A stretch of 64,000 bases of DNA from Wyeomyia smithii. Lineage: Eukaryota > Arthropoda > Insecta > Diptera > Culicidae. The DNA is taken from NCBI RefSeq assembly GCF_029784165.1, contig NC_073695.1, positions 56,901,290-56,965,289 of the forward strand, read 5' to 3'. Under the pieces are notes generated by a model, which saw nothing but the letters and a program-made list of their open reading frames with translations, made no database searches and was not told the origin of the DNA. Position numbers and translations under genes: made by a program. Numbering within the stretch: position 1 is the first letter of the stretch; each line of letters opens with the position of its first letter. Shown here piece after piece: positions 41,691-53,879 of this stretch.

Positions 41691-42325
41691 GTACTGCTGC
41701 AGTACGAATAGAAGAGTACCAATGCAATCATAGACGACGAGAGACCTGCGGTTCTATACTCCACTGGTACTGTTGCTTTTACTGGCATGTTTTCTTTCAA
41801 GACATCAGTTTTTATTAGGTTCTACAGTACCTAACACGCAGGTTTAGAGATTGTTCAAGGATGGGTATTGTTTCAAACTTTTAGGAAAACTTTTACCTTC
41901 GAGACATCATATTAGTCTAAGCTCATGGAAGCAAAAATAAATTGACCTATTGGGACGGGGAGACTCTGTCAATTTTTATTTCGAAATTGATACAGGGAAT
42001 ATCACAGGGAACGGATGGTGTCCATTCACGTCGCCTGTGCTAGGAATGCTCGCATGTAATTGGTTCATTATTCGCGTAAATTTGTTATTGAAATTATTAT
42101 CAATTTTACCGCTTATCAATGAAATTAGACTGATAATTAACACATTACAAAATTGTTATACATTTTATCTATCCAACAACATATTGGTTATTGTTATCCA
42201 TCATGTGGTTATGCTGTTATTAGCGTTTGAAATCTGAAGCAACATTTGCCCGTTTCATTTCCAATTTTACAGAATGCATCCCAGTATAGTAAACAAAGAC
42301 GTGTCCCACGTCAAAAGCCAGATCA
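41691..42325. repeat. Dispersed repeat, copy 1 (partner at 46560-47215)
   Basis: Shared words include TTGGGACGGGGAGA, TGCTCGCATGT, TTTCAAGACATCA and CAGAATGCATC, in the same order and at similar spacing. The right end has CCCACGTCAAAA here and CCTACGTCAAAA in the partner. No protein is encoded; the class is unknown. Confidence 0.6.
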
Positions 42326-43777
42326 TTTTCTCGTGCTCATTTTCCGACACTTCAGGGCAGAACATTTGTTTTTTTTATTATTGCCGCGGTTATTGAACTT
42401 CGAGTGAAAATATACAGCCCAGGTTCAACTGATGTCGACAGCTGTGAAGTTCAACATAACGATTTCTGCTTATGGGAAACTAATTGGCATAACGCCGGCT
42501 ATCGTAAAGGGGATTGGTCTTCCGGGCTGAGCAGCTGCCGTATCGATTGATGGTCGTTCGATGAGACGATATTGATTTTACTGGATTAGCTTACTGGTGG
42601 GTAGGGCTGAAAAGTTGAACAATTTGAGTTTGTTGCAGTGTAATCTCGTCGTTCGAGCAATAAAAGTTAATTTCAGCACGTGCAGGTACCCATAGTATGT
42701 GGGTGTTGTGTTTGCGAACCTGTGTTTTCCAATGTGTTTTTTGCCTGTTGAATCAGCTGGTAGCTGACAACGTTTTTCGTGTGTTAGACATGCCTGTAGA
42801 TTAACAGCTACTAAGTATTGGCACACATAAGATTCGAGATAATTTTTGTTATTTTTTCAGACATATGTGTCACACAAGCAAATATTTGAATGGTTTAAAC
42901 TGTTGAACAATGTTGAGGGCAAATTTTACCAACAACGTTTTTGTTGCTTGCTTTATGTCACTTAGATCTAGTATAAAATAGGGTTGAACGTAAGAGAAAA
43001 TAAGACATGAAAGAAATAGACGAGACATTCACTTTATCTGACATTTTAATTTTTATCGTTCGCGATGGGTTCCTGGGGTAAAACACATCAGTTAATGAAA
43101 GCAGAGTTTACTCTTGTTAAAGCTGGGAGATAAAACCAATGTTATACAGTCAGGTTTTTTACGTGACGAATACGTAGGGTAGGGAACATCAATACATCAT
43201 AAAAAACCGCGTGATTTAAAAAAATTGCGTAAAAATATTTTAATGCAGAATGCACTACAATATTGGGGCGGTACGGCTCGTTCTGTCATCTAATAAATAA
43301 TGACAAAATGGTTTTCGTTTCAATTTCATACACTCGAGCGACTTGGTTGTTGAAATACCGTTTTTGATTGCCTCTAGCATCGATCGTAGCTGTTCAACGG
43401 TTCATGACCGTCGATTGGACTTCCAAGTATTGCTGGAAGCGAGATGGAATATAAACACAAAAATTGTTTACAAAGAGTCCTTTTGCCTCAAGTTACGGGA
43501 AGCGTTATGCCCCGAACGTAACAGAATGTTTCTGGTTACATAACGGTAATGCTCATTGAAATTTATCGATATTCCATCAGCGATATGTTGCTCGTCATAT
43601 ATTCGATGCAATAACACTTTTCACTGGTGGAAGTGACTAAAGAAAACATAGATTCAAATAAAAGAGTTATTATTTTGTTATAAAAATGTTTTTCCATTGT
43701 TAATCGGAGGGGGTGCATCTTGCCTCAACGGTGTTGATTACTCCAGGTACCCCTAGATAATAATTTAGTAGAGATTA
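42326..43777. other. Intergenic, nothing recognised
   Basis: No gene, RNA or clear repeat. Confidence 0.35.
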
Positions 43778-43990
43778 AAACAGCAACCCTAGGTGCTACA
43801 TTCCGATTCGGAACTCGAACTTCTGTTTTATTTATACACAGACTTCGCAGCCAACAGTTCAGTGTACAGAATAATTGCGGGACTAGCGCTACGATCCTCC
43901 TGACACTAACCGTCTCTTCCGAGTCGAGACTCGAACCTACGACGACTGGCTTGTTAGGCTAGCATCATACCTCGAGACTATCTGGGAGAT
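43778..43990 (-). mobile_element. tRNA-derived SINE, copy 2
   Basis: On the - strand: TCTCGAGGTATGATGCTAGC, the B box GGTTCGAGTCTC (43937-43926), and a tail with AAAACAGAAGTTC and AATGTAGCACC. Same family as 12594-12785. It abuts the dispersed repeat at 43999. Confidence 0.75.
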
Positions 43991-43998
43991 AAGAATAT

Positions 43999-44190
43999 TA
44001 AACCTGGAGCAATCTGGAGGACCAGAGAATGTCAGAGAATTATTTTTTCGATCAGGGAAATCAGGAAATATCAGAAAAAAACCGAAAACCAAATTAGGAA
44101 AAAAATTCATTGAGACGCGTTCCTTTTTTGAACTGCTCTTCAGCGCTCAAACAGGGTTTTCCAGCATAAAAGGCTAACGCGGGATTTCTT
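43999..44190 (+). repeat. Dispersed repeat without MITE insertion
   Basis: Matches 29725-29757 plus 30056-30200, where a MITE has split the repeat; here it is continuous. Confidence 0.55.
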
Positions 44191-46559
44191 CTGTTGTGTT
44201 TCATATCCGATAGAATACTTACTCCACATGAGATTTCGAAGTTGCGTTCATCTCGCGGTATATTTTTGTGCTGAATGCTGAAATATATCAAGAAAATTAA
44301 TGGTATATTTCATGGAATATCAAGCGAACAAACTATCGACTACAATAGAATATACCAAATTCCTCTCCCGGGATTTCTAGATTTTCAAAGTTTAAAAATC
44401 CTCCAAGGAAGCAATATTTAATTTGAAACATACTTCAGCTTACCTCTCTAACTAACATACAGAGAATCCTGAGTGAGAATATGTTACCTATAACTCGGAG
44501 ACAGAATCGTGAAAGGAATCGTTTCTGCGATACGGATAGAATCTGTTCAAATCGCTTATGGAAAACCTTCTCATTGATTTCTAAAGAAACCATAGGAATC
44601 GTGAGAGAAATCGTTTCGGCGAGTCGGACAGAATCCATTCGGAACGAAAGTAGAAAACCCTCTCGAACGAACCAAGTGTAGGAATAAAAATCTTTCGGAT
44701 TCGCATACACACATCTGTTAAAGATCCGATTTGTACTGGGAATCGGATGAATGTTTTAAGGAAAATGTTATTTATCGTGGTTCTACATATTGCGATTTTA
44801 AAAATTCATCCTAGAACCTCTGCAAACAATTCACAGAAGTGGATTACAATATTTTCTACAATACAAGAACATCAGGATTAATCTGATCAGGATCTGATCA
44901 AAATAGTACGAGGGTGGCATCCAAGACACGACCGAATGTTTGACGTAGGACTACGATAGTTTTATATTTCCATTTGAGAATTAGAACTCTGTTCGGCACG
45001 GTTCAATTTTGGCACGGTTCGACTTTGGCACACATAAGCCAAAAACGAGCGGTTATGTTTAATCATAATTTAAAGTTTTCTTGTTTTGCTTTTAACCAAT
45101 TCAAGCTCAACAACCACCAAAACAAAGGCATTTTGTCCATTATGTTGCCGAAACGGAATACCGGAATCAGGAAGACGGTTCTGGACATATGACCGGAACA
45201 AGTTTCGGTAATATAATAGACATGATCAAAGCAGTACTTAGTACCATGCTATACCTCTAATTACTCGGAAGGGTCATATCAAGTGTCTAGGTCGTTAAAG
45301 GCTTCATGCGCACCTGTCCCCTTTGCGTTCCGCATACTTCCAGATTTTTTAGCCTAAATCCATCGAGCGACACCTCTTACGATTTACAATTCTAAAACTA
45401 GTACAATGGTGGCCACATATTGTTAAGGTTACATGCCACCAGAAAGTCATAAAAAGAAAAGCGTTTATTTTTAACATGGTCCGATTTTGACAACTGAGAA
45501 AATGCTGATTATTTATTTGCAGCCTCTTTTTGAGAAGAAAAAAATACTGTTTTTAACATTAATGAATACTTTTCATACTAATGCAGTCAATTTTCTTCAA
45601 CACGCGAAAAGGCAATTTTTTATATAGGTCTTAATTAAGAACGATTTAGTAGGAAGTAAATTCCCTTTCATCTTCAGTTGCGCTTGTGAAAGATAGCTCA
45701 CTCACCGATTCCAAAGCAGCATCATTGTCAGTTTCTTACAACTGTTTAGCAAAGATTTCACATAGAAAAATCCTGTATTTACAAGCTAGTTGAAAAAGTA
45801 GCGATAAAGAGTTGCAATTTTTAGTGGAAAATCTAGATTTACAAAAATTTTGAAATTGACATTGAAATTTATGAACATGTTAACATTCTTTTTTTTTTCA
45901 TTTTAGGCCAATTGAAACGTTTATTCATTAAGCAGAACCAGAAAAAGTATCTAAATAGTTTCTTGCAGATGCTGATGTAATATTTTTGTAATTGAAAAAT
46001 ACGAATATGAATGTTTAAAACCTAACGTCAAGATGCATATAGTTTGGTTTTCCTCTATACCACAACCGGGTATTGCAACTAGGATTGTCATATTTATTTA
46101 AATTTATTTATTTGGAAAACTATAACCATCAGTACAGCTTAAACGAGCTATCTGGACTATCTGTTTAAAAATCTTAACGAAGCATATTGGTTTTCTATTG
46201 TCTTTCAAATAGCCTATTGGCCATTCGAATTTATCTGAGAAAAACCAGAGTGTAAAATTCAAAAAGACAGCAACCCAATGCAACTTCAAATTTTAGGAAT
46301 TTGAAAGAAGTTTTTAAACATGGATAGGAAAATCACTACGGTTGCAGTTCAAATGTCATCTACTCGATTTGTAACCCAACTTTTGTTGAAAAGATATTTT
46401 AATTATTATACTATTACAATCATTCGCAATATTCTACTTGTCGATTAAGACATCGGTGTTTGATATCTGTTCTAAATCCGTTGGTGGTAAAATCCGTTCA
46501 GTTGTATCGTGATATTCTCTTGCGTACAGAATTATTTTATCCCCGGCCACACAGCGTAG
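44191..46559. other. Intergenic, minor repeats only
   Basis: 44500-44670 contains two diverged copies, about 95 bp apart, of a GAATCGTGARAGRAATCGTT unit. 44993-45030 has GGCACGGTTC twice. Otherwise nothing recognised. Confidence 0.35.
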
Positions 46560-47215
46560 TGTGCGAACACGCACCACTGTTCGTCGACAGCAGCTACATA
46601 GTTTCCACTTGGCTTGACTGCACACAAATGGCTGCACTGACGACGAGCGACCGTCTTCTCATTCATGGCTCGGTACAGTACTGTTGCCTGTGCCAGCGTG
46701 TTTTCCTTCAAGACATTAGTTTTAATAACATTCTCACAGCAGATCGTTTAATTGTCTGATGAAGGAGGTTGTTACGAACTTTCCGAAAAAGCTTCACTTT
46801 CAAGACATCAAAATAGTCTAGGTTCATAGAAGCAAATATTAGTTGACCTGTTGGGACGGGGAGATTCTGTCAAATTTTTTTTTTTTGCCACTGATGCAGA
46901 GGTTGTCATAGCAGGCAGTTGGTATCCACTCATGAAGTCTGTGCCAGGCGTGCTCGCATGTGATTGGTACATTGTTCGTGAAAATACGACCTTGAAACTT
47001 TTCATCAATTTTCACTGTTTCACAATCAAGTAACCATGATACATGAAGTATCATTTTATCATTCCAACGGCATATTGATTACTATGATCCGTCATGTGAT
47101 TACATCAATATCACCGTTTGAAATCTTTCATTCCAACGTTACACCTTGGTTTTAGTTTTCCGCAGAATGCATCTCGATATAGAGCGGTTAGACGTAGTCC
47201 TACGTCAAAAATACA
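46560..47215. repeat. Dispersed repeat, copy 2 (partner at 41691-42325)
   Basis: Shares the ordered words of copy 1, among them TGTTGGGACGGGGAGATTCT, GGCGTGCTCGCATGTGATTG and CGCAGAATGCATCTCGATAT. No coding. Confidence 0.6.
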
Positions 47216-47661
47216 GATTTCTATTCAGTTATCTCTTTCTCAAAGTGTTCTACTTTTGTGTGAACAAAAAAAAGTGTTCTACTTTTTGGTTCAATCCTGT
47301 AACTTTTTTAATTCAGTTCTGAAAGTATTGGAAACTCATTTTTTTTTCTTCATCTATAGTTTATTTGACACGGCACAAATACAATTCAATGTTTAACGGC
47401 GCCAATTATATCTGGTAGCTTACTTTCTAAAGTATCTTAATAACTAAAAGCAAATTTTTTATCCTCGCTGCTCGTTTTCATTGCCATGGGTAAGCAGCAT
47501 ATTAAATTTGTTCCGCTGATGGGCTAAGATATTACGGACTGGCATGTTGGGTTGTTTCCATCGGGCCTTGAGAGTATCGTGCGGGTCTGATTGCTGTTTC
47601 CGGATCCGGGGTCTTAACGTGTTCTTGTCGTTTGGTTGGATGTAGGCGGAAGGGGATAGGA

Positions 47662-50600
47662 CTAAACTGGGGCGTGGATGGATTTCAGGAAAACGTATAT
47701 AAGGGACATGTAGGATAGGTCACGGCTCGCCAAGACATCACGAACAGGAACAGCCGGCTGCCTACCTTCGGCCTGCAGGGAAGCTATTAATCTAGACCTG
47801 GCGTCACGGTGTACAGGGCATGACCAAACAACGTGCTCTATGTCGTGATAACCTTCACCACAGGCACAGATACCACTCTCCCCGAGCCCAACACGACGGA
47901 GATGCGCGTCAAATCTATAGTGATTGGACATAAGCCGGGACATCACGCAAATGAAATCCCGACCTACATCCAACCCCTTGAACCACGGGTTCGTCGATAC
48001 CTTGGGGATTATGGAATGTAACCACCTTCCCAGTTCCCCCTTGGTCCAAGAATTTTGCCAACTGATGATCGTATTCTGACGTACAAATGCGAAAAATTCA
48101 TTAAAGGCAATTGGTCTTTCATAAATATCACCGTTTGTTGCGCCCATCTTAGCCAAAGAGTCCGCTTTCTCATTACCCGGTATCGAGCAGTGAGAAAGGA
48201 CCCACGCTAAGGTAATCTGAGTAGATTTTTCGGATAAAGCACTCAGATGTTCCCGTATTTTCCCCAGGAAATACGGAGAGTGCTTAACATCCTTCATCGA
48301 TCGGAGAGCCTCAATGGAACTGAGACTGTCCGTAAAGATGAAATAATGGTCCGTGGGCATTTTTTCTATAATCCCTAGGGTGTACTGAATTGCAGCTAAT
48401 TCTGCGACGTAAACAGAAGCAGGATTATCGAGCTTATGGGAGACGGTTAAAATGTTATTGAAGATACCGAAGCCAGTGGACCCATCAAGAAGTGATCCGT
48501 CAGTGTAGTACATATTGTCGCAGTTGATGTTTCGATATTTATTGGAAAAAATTCTAGGGATCTGCTGCACGCGTAAATGATCCGGGATTCCACGAGTTTC
48601 TTCTATCATGGATGTATCGAAAAACACAGTAGAATCAGAAGTATTTGATAAGTCGACACGATTTGGAATATTCGAAGAAGGGTTAATATTTTGGGACATG
48701 TGATTGAAATACAATGTCATAAAACGGGTTTGAGAATTAAGTTCGATTAACCTTTCAAAATTTTCAATCACGGGACGGTTCAAGACCTCACATTTGATTA
48801 GAATACGAGAAGACAGACTCCAGAAGCGGTTTTTCAATGGTAGTACTCCAGCTAAGATCTCCAAACTCATCGTATGGGTCGATTGCATGCAACCCAAGGC
48901 GATACGCAAACAACGATATTGTATTCGCTCCAGTTTGATTAAATGTGTGTTTGCTGCGGAGCGGAAGCAGAAACACCCGTACTCAATAACAGACAGTATC
49001 GTTGTTTGGAAAGCCTTATAAGGTCTCCTGGGTGGGCTCCCCACCATTGTCCGGTTATTGTACGAAGAAAATTCACTCTTTGTTGACATTTTTTCATCAG
49101 ATACCTCACGTGACAACCCCAGGTGCCTTTAGAGTCGAACCAGACACCAAGATATTTGTGTACCAAAACCTGAGAAATCGTTTTACCCATTAATTGTGTT
49201 TGAAGCTGAGCAGGTTCATGCTTCCTAGAAAAAACTACTATCTCAGTCTTCTCCGGAGAGAATTCGATACCTAGCTGTAAAGCCCAAGCAGACAAATTGT
49301 CCAAGGTATCTTGCAATGGTCCTTGCAAATCGGCAGCTTTGGCTCCTGTAACAGAGATTACACTGTCGTCTGCAAGTTGTCTTATCGTGCATGAATTTGC
49401 CAGACATTCGTCGATGTCATTTACATAAAAGTTGTAAAGAAGGGGGCTTAAACATGAGCCCTGGGGAAGACCCATGTAGCTAATGCGAAAAGTTGCCAAA
49501 TCGCCGTGCGTAAAATGCATGTGCTTTTCGGACAACAAATTGTGCAAAAAATTGTTCAAAATTGGAGAAAATCCTTGTCGGTGAAGTTTACCCGAAAGAA
49601 TGTCAATAGAAACGGAATCAAAAGCCCCCTTAATATCCAAGAACGCAGACGCCATTTGTTCTTTGCGAGCATACGCCAGCTGAATATCTGTTGAAAGCAA
49701 CGCAAGACAATCATTCGTCCTTTTGGCACGGCGGAAGCCAAATTGAGTATCTGATAGTAGACCATTTGATTCGACCCAATGGTCTAAACGACGGAGTATA
49801 ATTTTTTCCATCAATTTCCGGATACAGGATAGCATTGCAATCGGCCTATAAGAGTTGTGATCAGAAGCTGGTTTCCCTGGTTTTTGGATGGCGATCACCT
49901 TCACTTGCCTCCAATCCTGCAGTACAATGTTTTGCTCCAGGAACTTATTGAACAAGTTCAACAAGCGCCTCTTGGCATTGCCGGGTAGATTCTTCAACAA
50001 GTTGAATTTGATTCTATCTAACCCAGGCGCGTTATTGTTACAGGACAGCAGGGCAACTGAAAATTCTGCCATCGTAAAAGGTGATTCTATCGCGTCGTGG
50101 CCCGGAGACGCATCGCGAACAATGTTTTGCTCAGGAACAGAGTCCGGACATACTTTCCTGGCAAAATCAAATATCCACCGACTTGAAGACTCCTCGCTTT
50201 CGTTGACCATTACGCGATTCCGCATTCTTCGGGCTGTGTTCCAAAGAGTGCTCATCGATGTCTCCCTCGACGTCTCGTTCACGAACCGACGCCAATATCC
50301 GCGTTTCTTTGCTTTAGCCAAGCTTTTAAGCTTGGTATTAAGCTCCGAATACCGTATATAGTCGCCAGGTATACCCTTCTTCTTATAGGCCAAAAACGCG
50401 TCGGATCTTTGCGTGTAGACATCGGAGCACTCTTGGTCCCACCACGGAGTGGGAGGCCGTTCTTTGATCGTTACGCCGGGATATTTCTTCGTTTGGGCTT
50501 GCAACGCGGCGTCGAGAATCAAGCCCGCGAGGAGGTTGTATTCTTCAAGTGGTGGATGATGTTGAATCGACTCGACCGCTTTTGAAATCATTTCCTCGTA

Positions 50601-51316
50601 TAACTTCCAATCGACATTCCGTGTGAGGTCATACGGAATGTCAATTGGTCGCATGCGAGTTGACCCGTTATTAATTGAAATAAGAATAGGCAAATGGTCG
50701 CTACCGTGAGGATCGAGGATTACCTTCCATGTGCAATCCAACCGTAGCGACGTCGAACATAAGGATAGATCCAAAGCGCTGGAGGTTTCGGGATACGTGT
50801 CATTTCACCGTTGTTTAAAATAGTCATGTCGAAGTCATCGCAAAGGTTATAGATTAAAGAGGAGCGGTTATCATTGTAAGGGGAGCCCCAAGCCACACCA
50901 TGAGAGTTGAAGTCTCCCAAAATCAAACGTGGCGAGGGAAGAAGTTCTATTAAATCAAAGAGCAGCCGTTGCCCAACCTGTGCTCTGGGAGGAATATATA
51001 TTGAGGCAATACAAAGCTCTTTACCTTGTATTGTCATTTGATATGCGACAACTTCGATGCCTGGAATCGAGGGGAGGTTAATACGATAGAAAGAATAGCA
51101 CTTTTTAATCCCTAAAAGTACTCCTCCATATGGGGTGTCTCGATCAAGGCGAATAATATTAAAATCATGGAAGTTGAGATCAATATTTGAAGTAAGCCAA
51201 GTTTCACAAAGGGAAAATGCATCGCATTTGTTTTTATTTATCAAAACTTTAAACGAATCAATTTTTGGTAAAATACTTCTACAATTCCACTGTAAGACAG
51301 AGATAGAATCCTTCAT
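47662..51316 (-). pseudogene. LINE ORF2: AP endonuclease, reverse transcriptase, RNase H (two frameshifts)
   Basis: It starts at ATG 51316 (MKDSISVLQWNCRS). The endonuclease motifs LQWNCRS, LGDFNSHGVAWG and GSDHLPIL are present. RT motifs are FLDIKGAFDSVS, GLPQGSCLSPLLYNFYVND and the catalytic QLADDSVISV. RNase H shows YYTDGSLLDGSTGFG, ELAAIQYTL, FTDSLSSIEAL and IPGNEKADSLAK. A Cys/His cluster (CACGEGYHDIEH...C) and the stop at 47662 follow. Frames break near 50790, between the endonuclease halves, and near 49015, after the RT thumb. All catalytic residues I can see are kept, so decay is recent. Overlapping + strand ORFs are shadows. Confidence 0.9.
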
Positions 51317-51506
51317 ATACGCAGTTGAATTAGGCACCAAAGGATACAATCGCTGCAAGGAGGGGCCATTGGGCAGTCAACTGCTTCAAAAATGATCTAA
51401 CTGTTGGGAGGAATGCTGTAAGAAAAATTTTAATTGGATCGGGTACATTGAAATTTTCAAAAATCCAGTCCACAATGTCAGAAAATTTCACTAATCCAGA
51501 GTTTGT

Positions 51507-52698
51507 TTAATCAACTGGATGTGCAAAAGGAACAACTGGGGTTTTAGATGTTCCTGGCAGTGCTGGGAACTCCTTCTGGGACTTTAAATTTGCAAGCCCA
51601 GGAGGAGTTTGCTTCGGTTTTTCCGCAGCACTGGTTGGTTTGTTCGTACTTTTCATTACACTTTGGGAAATCTTAGGACCTTTACGGGGAAGTTTAGGAG
51701 AAGAAACATTTTTCCTCTTCCTAGACTCCCCAGGATTGGCATAAGATGTTCCCGCTGATGAATCGTCAGAATCGGTTTCATCAGAGGGCAACAGATCAAA
51801 GGGGTTCGATGTTATGGTAGAAGTGGTCACGGTCTTCTTCAGCATCTCAGCGTAAGAACGCTTTGAACGCTCCTTAAGTGACCGCTTGATTTTATCTCTG
51901 CGCTGCATGTACACCGGGCATGTGGAGAGCTCATGCTGGTTTTCCCCACAGTGAATACATTTTTCAGCATTAACACTGCAAGAATCTTTCGCATGAGTCT
52001 CCCCACACTTGCTACATCGTGCCTTATTGCAGCAGTAGGCGGCTGTGTGGCCTAACTGCTTGCAATTGGTGCAATTCATAACACGGGGTACATACAATCG
52101 CACAGGCAGACGAACCCGGTCGATCGAGACGTGGCTAGGGAGTGCAGATCCGGCAAACGTAACGCGAAACGAGTCTGACGGAGTGTAAACTTTTTTACCG
52201 CCGACGAGAGACATGGACCGCAATTGCTTACAATCCGAAATCTTCGCCTGTGTTTCGGTATTTTTGAAGCAACCGGTTGCGCTTTTTAGGATACACTCGA
52301 CAGACAGACTCGAATCGGTTATGACACCGTCGATCTCCACGTCTCGTGCGGGTATGTAAACGCGATACTCGCGTGTGAAGAGCTCAGAGCAAGCGATAGC
52401 ATTGGCCTGTGCCAGATCACTGACCACGACACGGAGCTTGTTAGGTCGGACCTTGGAAATTTCGGCCACGGCCTTGTACCCCTTCGTCAGGTCTTTAGAA
52501 ATTTGCAGTATGTTTAATCGCTTTGAATTCACTCCTGCCTTTGGACGAAAATGAACAGTATAGCTGCCCTGTTGAGATCCGTCCGGGTAAAGCCTGGGGC
52601 GAGGGGGGACTGGAGAATGAACAGGGGAGGGGGTAACAGAAGGGTCAGTGTCAGGGGGGTTCGGGGATGGTGGCACGGGAGGCGAGGGATCTATATCC
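51507..52698 (-). pseudogene. LINE ORF1: gag-like protein with three zinc knuckles, start lost
   Basis: The sense frame covers a proline-rich N-terminal part (PPSPNPPDTDPSVTP), a region with FRVTFAGSALPSHVSIDRVR, and three CCHC knuckles: CTNCKQLGHTAAYC, CSKCGETHAKDSC, CIHCGENQHELSTC. A basic, Ser/Lys-rich tail ends at 51507. Such proteins coat LINE RNA. No ATG of its own is visible: at 52698 the coding sequence meets its inverted duplicate, so the open frame upstream (to 52832) is antisense-derived and not real protein. Confidence 0.85.
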
Positions 52699-52867
52699 AG
52701 GGGAGGGATATAGATCCCTCGCCTCCCGTGCCACCATCCCCGAACCCCCCTGACACTGACCCTTCTGTTACCCCCTCCCCTGTTCATTCTCCAGTCCCCC
52801 CTCGCCCCAGGCTTTACCCGGACGGATCTCAACAGGGCAGCTATACTGTTTATTTTCGTCCAAAGGC
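52537..52867. repeat. Palindrome with 162-bp arms and 7-bp loop
   Basis: 52537-52698 and 52706-52867 are reverse complements with one mismatch that I can find (A/G near 52552/52852); the loop is 52699-52705. Both arms derive from the N-terminal coding part of ORF1. The outer arm is joined to the LINE 5' UTR. Confidence 0.95.
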
Positions 52868-53146
52868 GCTAAATGTAGCGCACTAGCGCCGACAAGAACA
52901 CGTACCTCTTTACTTCTTCCTTCCAGCAGTGGTTGTCCGATCGTTCGAAGCTGCACCCAAAGCAGCCAGCAGCACCAGTACAGCAGCACCAATACAACCA
53001 CCAGCAGTGAGCCGGGTGTGAGATCACTCAGCACAGCGACACGGACTCGACTGTCAACTGATGGCCTTGAACTCGAAAGAATAATACACTCTTTTGTTTG
53101 CCTATTCGTACACACGGACCGGATTGTAATAGAACGACCACTTTGC

Positions 53147-53181
53147 ACGTCCGTTTCTGTCGAGTGTTCGACGCGGAATGA
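53147..53181 (-). promoter_or_regulatory. LINE internal promoter: Inr plus DPE
   Basis: TCATTC (53181-53176 on -) fits the arthropod initiator TCAKTY with the A at 53179 as +1. GGACGT (53152-53147) fits the downstream promoter element RGWYVT and lies at exactly +28 to +33. This pair is the known arrangement of TATA-less promoters of I and Jockey-type LINEs. Eight extra bases lie between +1 and the target-site duplication. Confidence 0.75.
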
Positions 53182-53200
53182 AAAATGATTGGAAACTCAT

Positions 53201-53610
53201 GTCTGGAAGTAATATTGACCAAACACTCCTGTAACTGATGGTTAACAAATAAAAGTTTCCCATTGAGAAAAATCCCATTTCAGTAAAACTCGATTCACTA
53301 ATATTTTTATTTGGCCTTATCTGAGCTAAACCAGAAAGAATATGAATCAGAAAGACCAAAAATCAAACATATACACTAAGGTCTTTTTTACGCGGTTTTA
53401 TCACACGCGGTTTTTTTACATGTCTTTCTTTACGGGGATTTAGGAATTTACGTGGTTTTTTAGGCGAATTTTTTATAAAAAGTATTTTTTAACGTGGTAT
53501 GTTTTTAATGTTTTTTCTTTTTTCATTATTGAATCGCTTATTTAGTGTGTCTAATGAGGTTACTTAATCCAATTACTGAATATTCACTGATTTGGCCTAA
53601 CCTTCTTATA
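53201..53610. other. Intergenic, nothing recognised
   Basis: Contains ACGCGGTTTTTTTAC-type words but no gene. Confidence 0.35.
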
Positions 53611-53619
53611 TATGTCCTC

Positions 53620-53850
53620 GATGTCTATGGGACTAGGATTCTTGAATGATAATCGTGTAATGGAAATCCGTCGGATTCGAACGCATTCACACTTAAGGAT
53701 TCTAAGAATTGGAAACGCCTGGATGAATACATTAGGTTTTCCAAGGCTTCCGACATTGGAATTGTGGGTGTCCTCGATAAGGAACCCTGAAAAGGAATCC
53801 TCAAGATTGCTTAATCTATGAGAATAGGATTCTTGAATGAGAATCAGGGG
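53620..53850 (+). repeat. GAATC-rich dispersed repeat, copy 1
   Basis: Words such as AATTGGAAACGCCTGGATG, TCCTCGATAAGGAA and ATAGGATTCTTGAATGAGAA have reverse-complement partners at 55660-55880. Open frames on both strands arise from the repeat. Confidence 0.55.
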
Positions 53851-53879
53851 TTTGAGAATTTTTTGGATACGAAACATTT

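Larger units (their letters stand above)
47340..53187 (-). mobile_element. I-clade LINE, complete length, inactivated
   Basis: It is flanked by ATTGGAAACTCAT at 47327-47339 and 53188-53200, a 13-bp target-site duplication. On the - strand it has a 5' UTR with internal promoter, ORF1 (nucleic-acid-binding), ORF2 (endonuclease, reverse transcriptase, RNase H), a 3' UTR of about 310 bp and a short poly-A. The RNase H domain separates it from Jockey and places it with I-type elements, known in mosquitoes as MosquI. ORF2 has two frameshifts and the start of ORF1 carries an inverted duplication, so the copy is dead. Confidence 0.85.

Noticed and set aside
49888..50361. 157-codon ORF on the + strand
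   Set aside because: Antisense shadow of the LINE reverse transcriptase.
52551..52886. 111-codon proline-rich ORF on the + strand
   Set aside because: It reads through the palindrome of LINE ORF1, so both strands seem to code.
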